DNA from: Setaria digitata | Lineage: Eukaryota > Nematoda > Chromadorea > Rhabditida > Setariidae | Direction of reading: 5' to 3' | Length of the DNA stretch: 64,000 nucleotides | Assembly: GCA_003640385.1 (NCBI GenBank) | Contig: RCAB01000054.1 | Coordinates: forward strand, 153,899-217,898 | Shown here: positions 24,701 through 36,345 of the stretch, in pieces | How the letters are laid out: each line of letters opens with the position of its first letter | Position numbering within the stretch: the stretch's first letter is position 1 | Program-made: the position numbers and the translations under genes | The notes under the pieces: generated by a model | The model's input: the letters and a program-made list of their open reading frames with translations, nothing else | Told to the model about the DNA's origin: nothing | Database searches by the model: none

Positions 24701-27700
24701 TCGCAAAAAAAAAAAAAAAAAAAAAAAAAGAATGACAAGTATTAGGAAAAGTTTTACTTAAAAGTATTGAAAAAGAAAAAGGGAAAAAAGAAAAGATAGA
24801 ATACACTTATTTCAACTTTTTTTTTTTTCATCTAATTACTCTTGTTCCATTACATCATTGACGCAAAAAAATAAACAACAAAATTAAGAATAGAAATGTT
24901 TGTCAAACTGTTTTCAAATTTTTTCTTTTTTTTTTTGAAATTGAAATTAAAATTAAATAAAAAATATAAATTTTAGTCACAGTGTATTAGTTATAATAAA
25001 TAATTGCATTTTTACAAGATAATGTTTTTTTCTTTTTTGTTCGCTTTTTTTTTTTCTTTTTGTTTTCCATCTGATTCCCAGTAGAATTCAGTAGCATAAT
25101 TAGCATCATAATTTGAATTCTGCTATGTTAGGAAATTGTTTCCTTCAACTTCTACAACATTTTACAAATCGAAATAAAAGCTGCAAGCAGTTTTAAAAAG
25201 GTTTCATTTCATCAGAATCCATCGAACCATCCTTTCTCTTCTGCTCAGTCTGATTAATACTTAAAGTGTTATTTGGTTTTGTCTTAGAAAGCTAATTATA
25301 GTCTATGCTTAGAGTATAGACTCTTATTATTGAAATGAAGGACACTGCTAGTTTAATATCAATCTCAAAACAATAATGTGTTATATATATATATATATAT
25401 ATATAAAATACAGATATATTTTTTGGCTCATCTATTTGCCCCTGCCAGTTGAGGTCCTAGAATAATCTTAAAACTATTTTTAAAAAAATGAAATTTTACA
25501 GAAGATGGAAAAATTTTCACATATTTTATAGAATTTGTGAAATGAAATCGAAACAGAAAATGTCCAGTGGAACAGTGGAAAATGCTCCCGTCAATTAATT
25601 ACACTTGACTTCAGTGCTGCTGTTTTTTTCGGAAATGAAAAATTTTAACTTTTAAAACAAATAATATTAGATTTAATAGATTTACAGCCTATATCATTAG
25701 ATAGCAGCCTATAATCAAATAATTTGAAATTAGCAACATTTTCTGTCTTTTTTCCTGTTTTTTTTTTTTTTTTTGAAAATTTATACAAAGAATAAATAAC
25801 ATGGATATTTGGAACTGTAAAGAAAAATTAAATAGGAAAGTAAAAACACTCTAAGCATCAATTTGACGCAGATTATTTTTTCGCAACCTTAATTAAAACA
25901 GGGAAAATTTTTAAGGTCGATATAATTAACTGCTTTAATTATTCATCACTTCGTGCGTTCTTTTTTTTTTTTTGTTTGTTTGTTTAATCAACTAATAAAA
26001 CCATTACGGGTAATTTCAGATAAAAGAAAAAAATATTTATTCGATCATTATGAAAAAGACGATGAAATATATAAATGATAAGAAGTTCAAAGGTTAAATC
26101 TAAAATTCAAATATATGTGTATTCTTTTACATCCTGGCAGCAAGTTATTCACTTCAAGCAGATATCCTTCCAAAATTTCATTACCATTTAAGAAAAAAGT
26201 CCACTTTAACTTATTTTTGAATTTCATGGAAATTATTAACTTATTCATACAACGATTCAAATATTTGTCGTGAAATAAATCAAAAAGCTAAGAGAGAAAG
26301 CATCTTCTGTATATGAAACTTGCAAATTGGCTAACTAAGCAGAGAGAATAGTCATAAAAAGTTCAAGACTGTTTCAGTTATCAAAATAACGTCCGTAAAA
26401 GTTCGAGACTGTTTCAATTTTCAACTGCCAAAAGATTGACATAAATGAATGCTTCAGTGAAAGTTTGGGAAGAAAAAAAGTTCATTAAGAAAAGTGAAAG
26501 GAAAGAAAAGAAGAGAGCATTTTTTAATCAAATTTTGAACAAAAAGAAATTTTTGCTCAAATTTTTATGAAATTTATGCGTTGAATTTTAAAAATTCTAT
26601 GAAATTCAAGTGTTAGCATTTTTGCGCTATATTAAATCGTTGAGTAATGAAAAAAAAAAATTACACAGAAAGAAAAACTTTTTTTTTTTATAAGCAAAAT
26701 TTTAGTTCTACACTTTAACTTAGAAAGTGAATGCAAATTTTGAAAAGTGAGAAAAAAATTCATATAATGGAAGCATGTCATTATGTGATGATAAAATGAG
26801 GAATCCAGTTCCAATAACTTCTTTCTTTTTGTAGTTAATCAATTGGAAATGACATGATTCTTTCTAGATTCTTATTGAAATTACTTTTTTATTTTTAAAA
26901 AAATGCAAAAATTTGTATTAACTTTAAAAGTTCAACTAATAGAAATTGATCATCTAAAAATCGATAACTGAAATAAGCACTTTGCTTGATTATATAATGG
27001 TAATTAATTGATGAGAATTTAGCACAAAATAAACATGAAAATTGTCTCCATGCTTCATTATTTAATACTGTTTAATTAATAATGAGCTCACATTTTGCAG
27101 AAAATAGTTATAAAAATTATTAGTAAACACTTTGCTTGATTGTCTAATATTAATTAATTAATAAAAAATTCTCATGTTTTGCAGAAAAACAATGAATGAA
27201 AATTCGAAATCACAAAACTTTCAGTTTTATTTTTCGTTTTAATGTTAGTGAAAATTGATGCGCATTGTAACATTAGAACTTCGATATATTTGACATGACG
27301 TTCTCTTTGAAATATTTTTTATGAATTTTTTTTTTTTTGGATTTTTTTGCAAAAAATGTTATTTTCAGTTCTTTTATCATTAAATTATTTTAAATTAATA
27401 AAATTTAGAGGATGCGGAAAAATTTGTTTAAAAAAATTTTTGAATAGTTTCTTAGCCTAAGCAGCTATGCATATTTAGTCCTTTAAATAATTAGCAATAA
27501 TTAAGCATACTAATGACTGTTCACTTCAAGGTTCCATATGTGCATGACTGGAACAGATATGATTATATCCAAAGCTAAAACGATTCAATCATTTCTGTAA
27601 TAATTTTGACAAAAATTGTTAAATCACAGAACTGTCCACCACTTTATCAGTGTAACTTTGCACCTTGATAAAGATAACTCTCTAACTACTTGGCTTTTTT

Positions 27701-28020
27701 TTTTTTGTATTAAGAAATGTCAAATCTAAAATGCGCAAAATTTTAAGCTCGACTATCTCATAAAGTAAAGTGTCGTGATATGATAACAAAATTGCAATCT
27801 TCTAAGGAATGCCTTTTATTATTGCAGATTATATGCATCCAAATTATATCTTTCATTATCAAATGATAATCGCTATCACTGATAATAATTGATTGTAATT
27901 TGATGCGATGCCCTGCTATTTCTTCCCGTGAATATATAAAAGCCTTTTTTTTTTGAAAAAGTTCAGCACTATCAAAAGAATGCCAAATGGAAAAACATTT
28001 TTCCTCCTAAAGGATTCATA
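18729..28020. other. Stretch without a supportable gene (18.7-28.0 kb)
   Basis: AT-rich sequence with many poly-A/T runs, GAA repeats near 20881-20905, a TA microsatellite near 25383-25405 and a duplicated 116-bp block around an N at 22491. The segment 20600-20870 repeats degenerate tactgtaa / tacagt words. At 24203-24241 there is a short alternating purine-pyrimidine run. No gene, tRNA or rRNA was recognised. Confidence 0.45.
22375..22607. repeat. Exact 116-bp direct duplication split by one N
   Basis: Positions 22375-22490 and 22492-22607 are identical over 116 bases, starting gaacaattaggcattgaatt and ending gaagaaaaaagag, separated only by an N at 22491. Perfect identity with an N at the joint indicates that two overlapping contig ends were concatenated instead of merged. 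Confidence 0.9.
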
Positions 28021-28023
28021 ATT

Positions 28024-28058
28024 CACGTCATTTCACGTCATATATTTTTCCACGTCAT
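28024..28058. promoter_or_regulatory. Cluster of three CACGTCAT (TGACGTG) motifs
   Basis: CACGTCAT occurs at 28024-28031, 28034-28041 and 28051-28058, spaced 10 and 17 bp apart, in an otherwise AT-rich stretch. The reverse complement ATGACGTG matches CRE/ATF-type bZIP half-site preferences. Binding and the target gene are unknown. Confidence 0.35.
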
Positions 28059-28070
28059 ATATATTTCGTC

Positions 28071-28470
28071 TTAATTCATCTCACCTGAAAGAGGAAGAAT
28101 TACTAATGTCAAGCTTTGCTGTCTATTTAAAAAATTTCGATTGTTCCCAAAACTTTCCAATGATGCTCTTAGCTGGAAAGAAACATTATCCGTTAATTTT
28201 CCCTTCAAATCCAATGACAAATAATAAAACTGCTGAAGACTATTGTTGAAACCTACCTGTTCAGGCGTCTTTTTACAGCTAATGTTGGGAGCTATCTTTA
28301 ACAACTACCTGGCAGTTCCATATTCACCTGAGTTTGCTTATCAGCGCTTATATTTGTTATCGTATGATGATATAATGCAGAAATCAGATTCTGTACCCGG
28401 AAAAATGCCTCTTTAATAAGTTTCATCATTTTCATTAGCTTTAAACTTTTCGAATATCACCACTATTATA
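28071..28470 (-). CDS. Possible small gene or decayed exons
   Basis: Several minus-strand open stretches adjoin. A 43-codon frame starts MMKLIKEAFFRVQNLISALY near 28435 and ends NMELPGSC at a stop near 28300. A second frame, shifted at about 28304, reads LLKIAPNISCKKTPEQ and is followed by a canonical 84-nt intron (gtaggt to tttctttccag). An in-phase exon follows (LRASLESFGNNRNFLNRQQ, then SLTLVILPLSG) before a gtgaga donor. The break between the two frames leaves too little room for an intron, so this may be a pseudogene or two isoform ends. No family recognised. Confidence 0.25.
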
Positions 28471-30540
28471 ATTAAAAAAAGCATAGCAAATGCAGAAGTT
28501 CATATTGCTTTATTTGGTGTTACAAATTTCAGAATTATAACATCAATGATGCATGCAAATAACGAATTTTACGTATTAATGACATTTAATTTGTCTTTTC
28601 ATAATTAAAAATAGACACTAATTATTTTCATAAATTTTCTCAAAAAACACTGAAAATAATATTGCAATTTACCATAGTTTCTTTCATAGCACCTCTCTTA
28701 GAAATGTTATTCAAAGATAGCATCAAACTTCACATTTGATGCATAAATTAATAAATTTTTCATAAATTCATTTAAAAAGGGAAATGGATAAAATTTTGAT
28801 TACATTTAAAAGTTGGCAAAATTTTCAATTAACATTTTGATCAAATTTTAAAGTTTCTTTTTTTTTCAAATTCTCTTTCAATCTTTCAGAGATTGTGCGC
28901 CAACATTCACTTTGTCGTTTTATAAGGCGTTTTTTTTTTTATTCACAGAGAAAGAAATATTGGTGAAAAAGTAAAGATTATAATTTTTAAATGTAAAAAA
29001 TTTTCAAATTCCAAGTGAGAAATAATTACTTATTGTTGAAACTGAATGAATCCCAGTAAAGATAATCAATCTACAGCTGAACAGAAATAAGTAAATGAAT
29101 AAAACAGAAATAATAAAGAATTAGAAGATGATTCCACTGATTATTTGAAATATCAAAAAATTCGCATTAAATTTCTTGCTTTTGACGATTAGATTCTTAT
29201 CAGTAAGCTTATCAAAAATTAAATAAAATAATCTTGATGTCGCTGATAACGATTAAACCCAAAAGAGAACAGCGAACAAATTGCAATTTCTAAGAAAATT
29301 CGAGAAGGAATTGAAAAATCAAACACCCCCGCAGAATGTTTGTTGAAATAAGAAATGATTGAAATTAATAGCTTAAAAACTGTGCAAATTTTGAATAATA
29401 AATAAAAACAAAAAAAAAAACAACAACAACAACTTTTTTGTTTTTCACTGCTAATTACCTGAATTTAAAAAGTTTCAACTTTGAAATAACTTTCCAAAAG
29501 AGACACTTTGTATTTCACGAAATTTTATTCAAAAGTTGGTGCCATATTTATGAATTAGATACATCTCAGAAACTGGAAACTGAAATGATTCCATAGTGAA
29601 ACACTCAAGATTGCTTACAAATTCAAGATTGCTAGATTGCTATATAAATTTTAAAAATTTTGAATAAATTTGATACTAACTGCTTAATTAGAAAGATTTT
29701 CAGGACAATTTTAAACACTTTCATGTTGAAACTTTCTGAAATTGATATAATCATCGATGGTAGAAATTAGTCTTGAGTATAATTATAATTATAATAAACA
29801 ATATTACATTTATATCGTAAGTACCAGACAAAATGGCACATTCATTTAGCTAATTTGCATTTCATCTCTTTACGCAATCTTTCCTCCTTCATTTGTCAGT
29901 CAGTGTTTCAATATTTATTTATTAATTTAAAATATTTAAAAAAAAAAACTCTGAAATTTTACAGATAATTCAAGAAGCATGCAAAGACAAATCACACGGA
30001 AGTTGATATAAAAATAAAATTTGAATTATTTCGAAAAATCACTGCATGTAAGGTCAAAAAAATTTTGAAGCTAAGCTTGACCTCATGAACAGCGCTTATT
30101 TTCAGTGTAATTACTAATTTTTTTCTAATAAATTCGTAGCTTGGCAATTTAATTACCAGGAGAACAAAGTTTTATACGGAAATGTTCGATAATAGTTGAT
30201 CAAATTTTTTGCCAAAAAAAAATTTCTGATTATTTTATTTTATCAGAAATTTAAACTAATATCTAGTATTACTACAATTTAAAAACTTTTCTACTCGAAT
30301 GCAATCTTATTTCTCTGCCAAGGTTTTGCTAATTACATTAATTCTTCAGCTTCTAGTTGATACTATAATCATTATTATCCGCTGTAACAATTCGAAAGTT
30401 CAAATTTTATTTGCTTTTCATTTCTACTAAATAATATCTTTTTTTCATTTCTCTATTGTCACTTTAAATATGCTATTAAAATTTCTTAACATTTGCTTCC
30501 CATTTACTTTCCATTTTTCTCTTCCATTTTTTGTTTTTGA
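28471..30540. other. Intergenic stretch upstream of the tyrosine hydroxylase gene
   Basis: AT-rich, with no frame that shows coding character. It contains ordinary poly-A/T runs and a short caacaacaac tract near 29422. Nothing specific recognised. Confidence 0.45.
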
Positions 30541-30577
30541 GAAAAAAAAAAAAACTGAAAATAGCAGGAAATTTGTT

Positions 30578-30775
30578 ATGCAAATCGTCAACTGGCGGAA
30601 GTATTTAAGTATAAAAAAGATGTTCAGTATCGGTGCATAATTATTTTGTCAATACAAAAAATGATTCACTTAAAAGGAGCACAAATTTACTGCTACCTTA
30701 ACAACAATCATTTAGTTCATTCTACTCAAACTACTTCTGGAGGAACTATTTCAGTAATATATCTTCAGCGTAATA
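30578..30775 (+). promoter_or_regulatory. Probable promoter and trans-splice region of the tyrosine hydroxylase gene
   Basis: Within 200 bp upstream of the start codon are an octamer ATGCAAAT (30578-30585), an ETS-type core GCGGAAGTA (30595-30603) and a TATA-like tataaaaaag (30610-30619). Two acceptors, ctatttcag (ending 30754) and atatcttcag (ending 30768), precede the ATG at 30776 and are candidate trans-splice sites. In C. elegans, ETS sites bound by AST-1 drive dopamine-pathway genes including cat-2; applying that here is inference. Confidence 0.4.
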
Positions 30776-33700
30776 ATGGCAGGCATTAAACAACCACTGG
30801 TATGTGTATTTCTAACATTTCAAACTATTTAGTTTCTCATTTTTCAATTTTAAAATACAAGAAATAATTCATTGCATGAAATTTAATAATGGACAATAAT
30901 TAATTAATTAATAGCGATAATAACAATGACGATAATGATAATAATTGACAATAGTAATAAATAACACAGTGATAGTAATAACATTAAAATAAGTAATAAT
31001 AATGAAATTTATGAAAGGATTTGTCGAAATATGGCAAGCGTGATAGTTTGGTACGTCAAGCAAGCGTTGATCGTTTGCAAAATGCTGCGATAAAACAACA
31101 GAATGTTGAAAAATATCGAAAAGAAATTGTCGATTCATCAGAATATGCTCGAGTAAATTAATCAATTAATCAGTTTTCGAAATAAATGATGCTAGCCTAA
31201 AATTTCAACTTTCTAGAATTATTGGATTTTCCTAAATATTCTTTAACTTAAATCATTTCATTCGATGAAGCACTAATTAGCTATAAATTCTTAACATAAA
31301 AAAATATATCCTTTTGCTTTTTTTNCCTATTAAATAAAATAAAAAAAAATTAAAATTAAATTAAAATTAAATTAAATTAAAATTAAAATAAAAAATTAAA
31401 ATAAAAATTAAATATTAAATAAAATAAAAAATATCCTTTTGCTTTTTTTTTTTTTGTTAAATGGTGGTCGTATGGCGGCGAAATGCTTAAGTGATCTTTA
31501 AAAAAAAGTTTTCCTGTTGCAAATTTTCACATCAGACTGAAATATTTGAAACGAAAATTTTGAAAATTTTTAATAATTCCTTACTTTTATATTATTACAA
31601 AACAGTTATCAGAACACGGATTTGATTGGGTCCTTTTTTTTAAGCAAATTATCAACAAAATAAAAACCTATTTAACACTTAACAGTGCTTGTTCTGATCC
31701 GAGAGATCCCAGATATTCTTCATAAATTAAAATTTTCATGATAGTTTGTCGCTTCTATTGTGAAGTGAAACAGACTGAATTGCAATATTGTTCCGAAATA
31801 GTTCTTGTGAGGAGAATAATGAAAGATTAGCTTTTTTATCATTAATATTATCACTGATTTCATTCTCATTTCACTATTATCACTATATTATCAGTAAATT
31901 CACTGCATGTTAACACTTAAAATTATAGATTCTAAAAAAACTGAATGACGAAGGTGTTGAACTTATTCGTACATCTGAAGTAGATGTACCAATGAGATTT
32001 GCTCTTATACTATCTGCTGAAGGTAATTTATCGGAACAAAATTATTTTGTGTTAATTAATTATTGTCATATTAAGTGACCAGAAAGTGATTAATAATTTG
32101 AACCCTTACTTTTCCTATATTTTTTGCTTGCTTTTCCCCTCATTAAATCATCTAATCATTAATTGTTTGGCAATTAGCATTTTTTTTACACATTCATTTA
32201 CGTGGTGATTCTTGGCAGAAGATAGCGCTCAATTCCTTTCATCAACGTTGATCGATTATGAAAAGAATGGCGTACGTCTCAAGCATCTGGAAATACGTCC
32301 GGAAAAGGAAAGGAACGGGTCCTACGTAATGACTGATTCAAGAACTAACACAAAAGGTTTTACAAAAATTTGAAAAGAAAAATAAACAAAGAATTTTTGC
32401 AAAAAATTCATTGCTAAAAAAGAATAAAATTTTAATATAAAAATTTTTCTAAATTTCATAAATCTGTTGAGAAGAAAATTTAATTTGTCATAAATACGAT
32501 TTGTTAAATGAATAGTTGATGGTTACAAGTTTAAACTTTTATTTTTTATTTTGAAAATAGTTATGACTACTATTAATGTCACTAATATTCCCTGTACACA
32601 GTAATTAACAACCACCATGTATTATGTGCAAATTATAAATCAAAAAATTTTTTGACAAATTTTTCATAAAACTAACTAAAATAAGTTTATGCGAAACTTT
32701 AAAATTTTGTCAAAAATTTTCACTTTATTTTTACTCACAAACGTTCAATTAATTAATTCATCCATTTTATTTAGTGAAATTTGAAATTTTTGTTGATTGT
32801 GAATGCACAAAAGATGCATTTTTGAATGCGACAAAAAGTCTAGCGGACAGATATCAGATCAATCGGCTTAGCATGTACAACAGCGCTGATGAATTGCCGG
32901 AAAAAAGTATTCGTTTTCTGAAATTGCTATTAATTATTTGAAGAAAATGCTACCGCTTAATATTTTAAATCTTTCTAAGTATGTCTCAAAGAAATTTAAA
33001 TCATCTTCAAGTAGTTTCTTTTTTTTCTTAATTTAAGTCGTCTTTAATCCTTTTCAAAAAAAAAAAAAAAAATCGATTCCACCTTAAGTTGTTTCTAAAA
33101 GATATACCAAATTTTAAAATTTTGGCACAAAATTGGGATATTGTCTTTCGAGTTCTGGAAAATAATTATATTAAATGCTGCTGGTCAATTAAGATAGTCC
33201 AGAAATATAAAATTAATTCAAATGTTACTATAATAATAATAAAAATAATAATAATAAATAATAATAATATTAATAATGAATCATTTTTGTCCAATGGTTC
33301 CCGAAACATATTTCTGAGTTGGATCGATGCTATCATTGCGTTGTAAAATATGAACCAACAACTGACCCACGACATCCGGTAATAATTCTCATGTTGTTTG
33401 TTTATAATTTCAAATTAAAAAGGTAAAATGAAAAATTGTACCGTATTAATATGATAAATAATCGTCAGCAAGTATACTGTAATATGCTGACTGCATATTA
33501 AAGCTTTCTTTTTTATTGAAATATTAACTGTTCCTCAAAATTGTCGAGAGACTATCCTGTTGTTACTGTAACAATTTTAATGGAAATGATAATTTAGGGA
33601 TACGGTGATGAAGCGTACATTAAACGAAGAGAAGAGTTGAATGAAATTGCTAAAGCTTATAAATAGTAAGTTTGGCTAATTTCGATACTTTAAGTTCTTT

Positions 33701-36345
33701 CTTACTAATAAAAGTTTTGCTTAATGTTACATTTGCTGTTGCTAATGTACAGATAAAAAGATAGCTTTTTATCTTATCAAAATGCTATTACATGTTGAAT
33801 GTTAAATAAGCCTTCGAATTTTTTCCTTTTCGAACTTAAATCGTTAATTGATAAAATTAATAAAATTTCATCATCACAGTGGGGACGATTTGCCGGAAAT
33901 TGAATACAGCCCTGAAGAACATAAAGTTTGGGAAATTGTCTTTAAAAAACTGCAATCATTACATTCTTCACACACGTGTATCGAATATCAACAGAATTTT
34001 CGACAAATGGAACTGGAAGGCCTTTTAGAGCCTAGTCGAATACCAAAACTATCACATGTTAATAAATATCTTCAACGTAACATTTATAGAATTTCTAAAA
34101 AGAGTGATCAGATCAACTGCTGCTTTATTGATATGTATTATTAGTAACTGCTTAAAAGTGTGCTACAATATGGCTAGAAATATCAAATTAAGCATTAGAC
34201 AGGAAATGCTTTAATTGCTAATTAAAGTGCGAAATTTGGAAGTGATTCTTAACAATATTGCAGGTAAAACTGGCTTTACACTTCGGCCATGTAGTGGATT
34301 ACTTTCAGCACGTGACTTTCTGGCTAGTTTAGCATTTCGAGTTTTTCAAGTTAGTCTCTTTTTCTTTTTAGAATTAATAATCATACTGTTAAGAATTATT
34401 TCTTGCAAGTCTTTAGACTACCATATACATCCGACATCACGGCTCACCACATCATTCTCCGGAACCGGATTTGGTTCATGAATTTATTGGGCACTGTCCA
34501 ATGTTTGCTGATCCATTCATTGCGCAAATGTCGCAGCAAATTGGACTTTTGTCGTTAGGTGCGACAGATGAACAAATCGAACAACTCGCTACGGTATTTA
34601 TTAAATCTTTCCAAATCAGAATACGCCGTAGTTTCCCTGCATGTTATTGACCTACGGTACATCTACCGTGATATATTTACCGTATATGATCAGATATATT
34701 AGGCCCCATCACCAGTCACTGTAATGCAATGAAACAGCAAAGTCCATAGTTAAATTTAAGTGCACTGGTCCATGATTTAATTGAGATGTACTGGTTCATG
34801 ATCTGATTGAGATGTACTGGTTCATGATCTAATTGAGATGTACTGGTTCATGATCTAATTGAGATGTACTGGTTCATGATCTAATTGAGATGTACTGGTT
34901 CATGATCTAATTGAGATGTACTGGTTCATGATCTAATTGAGATGTACTGGTTCATGATCTAATTGAGATGTACTGGTTCATGATCTAATTGAGATGTACT
35001 GGTTCATGATCTAATTGAGATGTACTGGTTCATGATCTAATTGAGATGTACTGGTTCATGATCTAATTGAGATGTACTGGTTCATGATCTAATTGAGATG
35101 TACTGGTTCATGATCTAATTGAGATGTACTGGTTCATGATCTAATTGAGATGTACTGGTTCATGATTTAATTGAGATGTACTGGTTCATGATTGAATTCG
35201 GTTTATGCCGTCAGGATGACCAGTTGAAAGCTATCGGTGCCGGACTCTTATCGTCGTATGGTGAACTTATGGTATGCTGTTTAAGCTTTTTAAAAAGAAA
35301 AAAAAATTTTTATTAATGAGCTAATAAACATGCTTCAAGAGAAGTTTGAATTCAAATTTCATTTTTCTCGTGGTTATCATTAAGATCGAACCAAAGCATA
35401 TTTTATTAGACTGAGTCTTAATGGTGGATATTGCTAAGCCTGACAAAAATTTTGCCATATTTTAGAATATCAGAAGGAGGCTAGTAATTTAACGAGTGAT
35501 AAAATAAATTTGTAGCATGCTTGCTCTGATAAACCAATCCATGAAGAATTCGATCCACAACGTGCAGCAGTACAAAAATACGAAGATTCTGATTATCAAC
35601 CGCTCTACTTCGTTGCTGATTCCATTTTCGATGCAGTAACTAAATTGAGGCATAAATTTTAGCTTTTTTTTTTTCTCTTTTCAATTTTATTTAGTTAATA
35701 AGGAAAATGTTTTCTTCAAAATCCAATACAGAATAGATGCAAGTAAGCCTTCTTCAATACGCATTATCCGAGGGAACTCTTTTATGCTCTTATTTTTCAA
35801 GTTTCATTCTTAACTATTTATGTTTATACTTTTTCTAAAATCAACACAGAGAGAGCCAATAGTATAATTTCGTGTTTGATTAAAGTCACTTTTTAAATTT
35901 TTTTTATTTCAAATTTATGAAAAAAAGATCCATCTTATTGTAATCGCTCTGAATATTTTTAAATAAATTAGTAAGGGGAACATATAAAATTTGTGTTACA
36001 AAAATAAGAAAAAAAAAAACAGAGTCCACTTTAATTTTAATTAGATATTTACACATAGAAGCGAAATGAAATGAAATTGTTCAGCTAATTAAATGTTACT
36101 GCTAATTACCTGATTCAAATGAATTATTTTTAGTAATTCATCCGACCATTAAACAAATAAATTTTAGAGCTTTTACACGGACATTTGAACGTCCATTTGG
36201 AGTTATCTATGATCCGTACACGGAAACAGTAGAAGTTGTAAGGGAAACGAATGATTTGAAGAATGGATTGAATCGTTTCAAAGAGGAACTTTCATCGTTC
36301 ACTGAAGCTGTCGAAGCATTAAGTAAAAATATTGCAAGACAGTGA
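30776..36345 (+). CDS. cat-2: Tyrosine 3-monooxygenase (tyrosine hydroxylase), 13 exons
   Basis: Converts L-tyrosine to L-DOPA using Fe(II), O2 and tetrahydrobiopterin, the first step of dopamine synthesis in neurons. Exons: 30776-30799, 31018-31152, 31929-32022, 32219-32356, 32775-32906, about 33292-33378, 33598-33665, 33880-34076, 34264-34349, 34417-34593, 35176-35271, 35516-35649, 36168-36345 (TGA); about 516 aa, normal for the family. A basic-Ser motif [10 protein letters not shown] near residue 14 resembles the vertebrate Ser40 kinase site. A regulatory region follows, then the catalytic domain: [70 protein letters not shown] (two iron His), YWFMIEFGL (iron Glu), [19 protein letters not shown] and a C-terminal helix. 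[15 protein letters not shown] and SSYGEL favour tyrosine over tryptophan or phenylalanine hydroxylase. Oddities: no AG acceptor visible for exon 6, a minisatellite before exon 11, and a GC donor at exon 12. Confidence 0.93.
31300..31456. repeat. Low-complexity taaa/attaaa tract around N at 31325
   Basis: Inside tyrosine hydroxylase intron 2, about 100 bp of aaat/ttaaa low-complexity sequence follows an N at 31325. The words tatccttttgcttttttt occur both just before the N and at about 31432-31448, so the joint repeats its flank, as at the other Ns. The intron length here is therefore unreliable. Confidence 0.6.
34757..35192 (+). repeat. 26-bp minisatellite, about 17 units, spanning an intron/exon boundary
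   Basis: The unit is gagatgtactggttcatgat plus six more bases (ctaatt in most copies). Sixteen good copies lie at exact 26-bp spacing from 34783 to 35173, preceded by one diverged copy at 34757. The last unit covers the 3' splice site (ttgag/ATG) and the first seven codons (MYWFMIE) of exon 11 at 35176. Every earlier unit carries a copy of that acceptor and exon start. 26 is not a multiple of three and the units contain stops, so the array itself is not coding. Confidence 0.95.

Noticed and set aside
34783..35175. Minisatellite units as coding repeats of exon 11
   Set aside because: 26 bp is not a multiple of three and each unit has in-frame stops.
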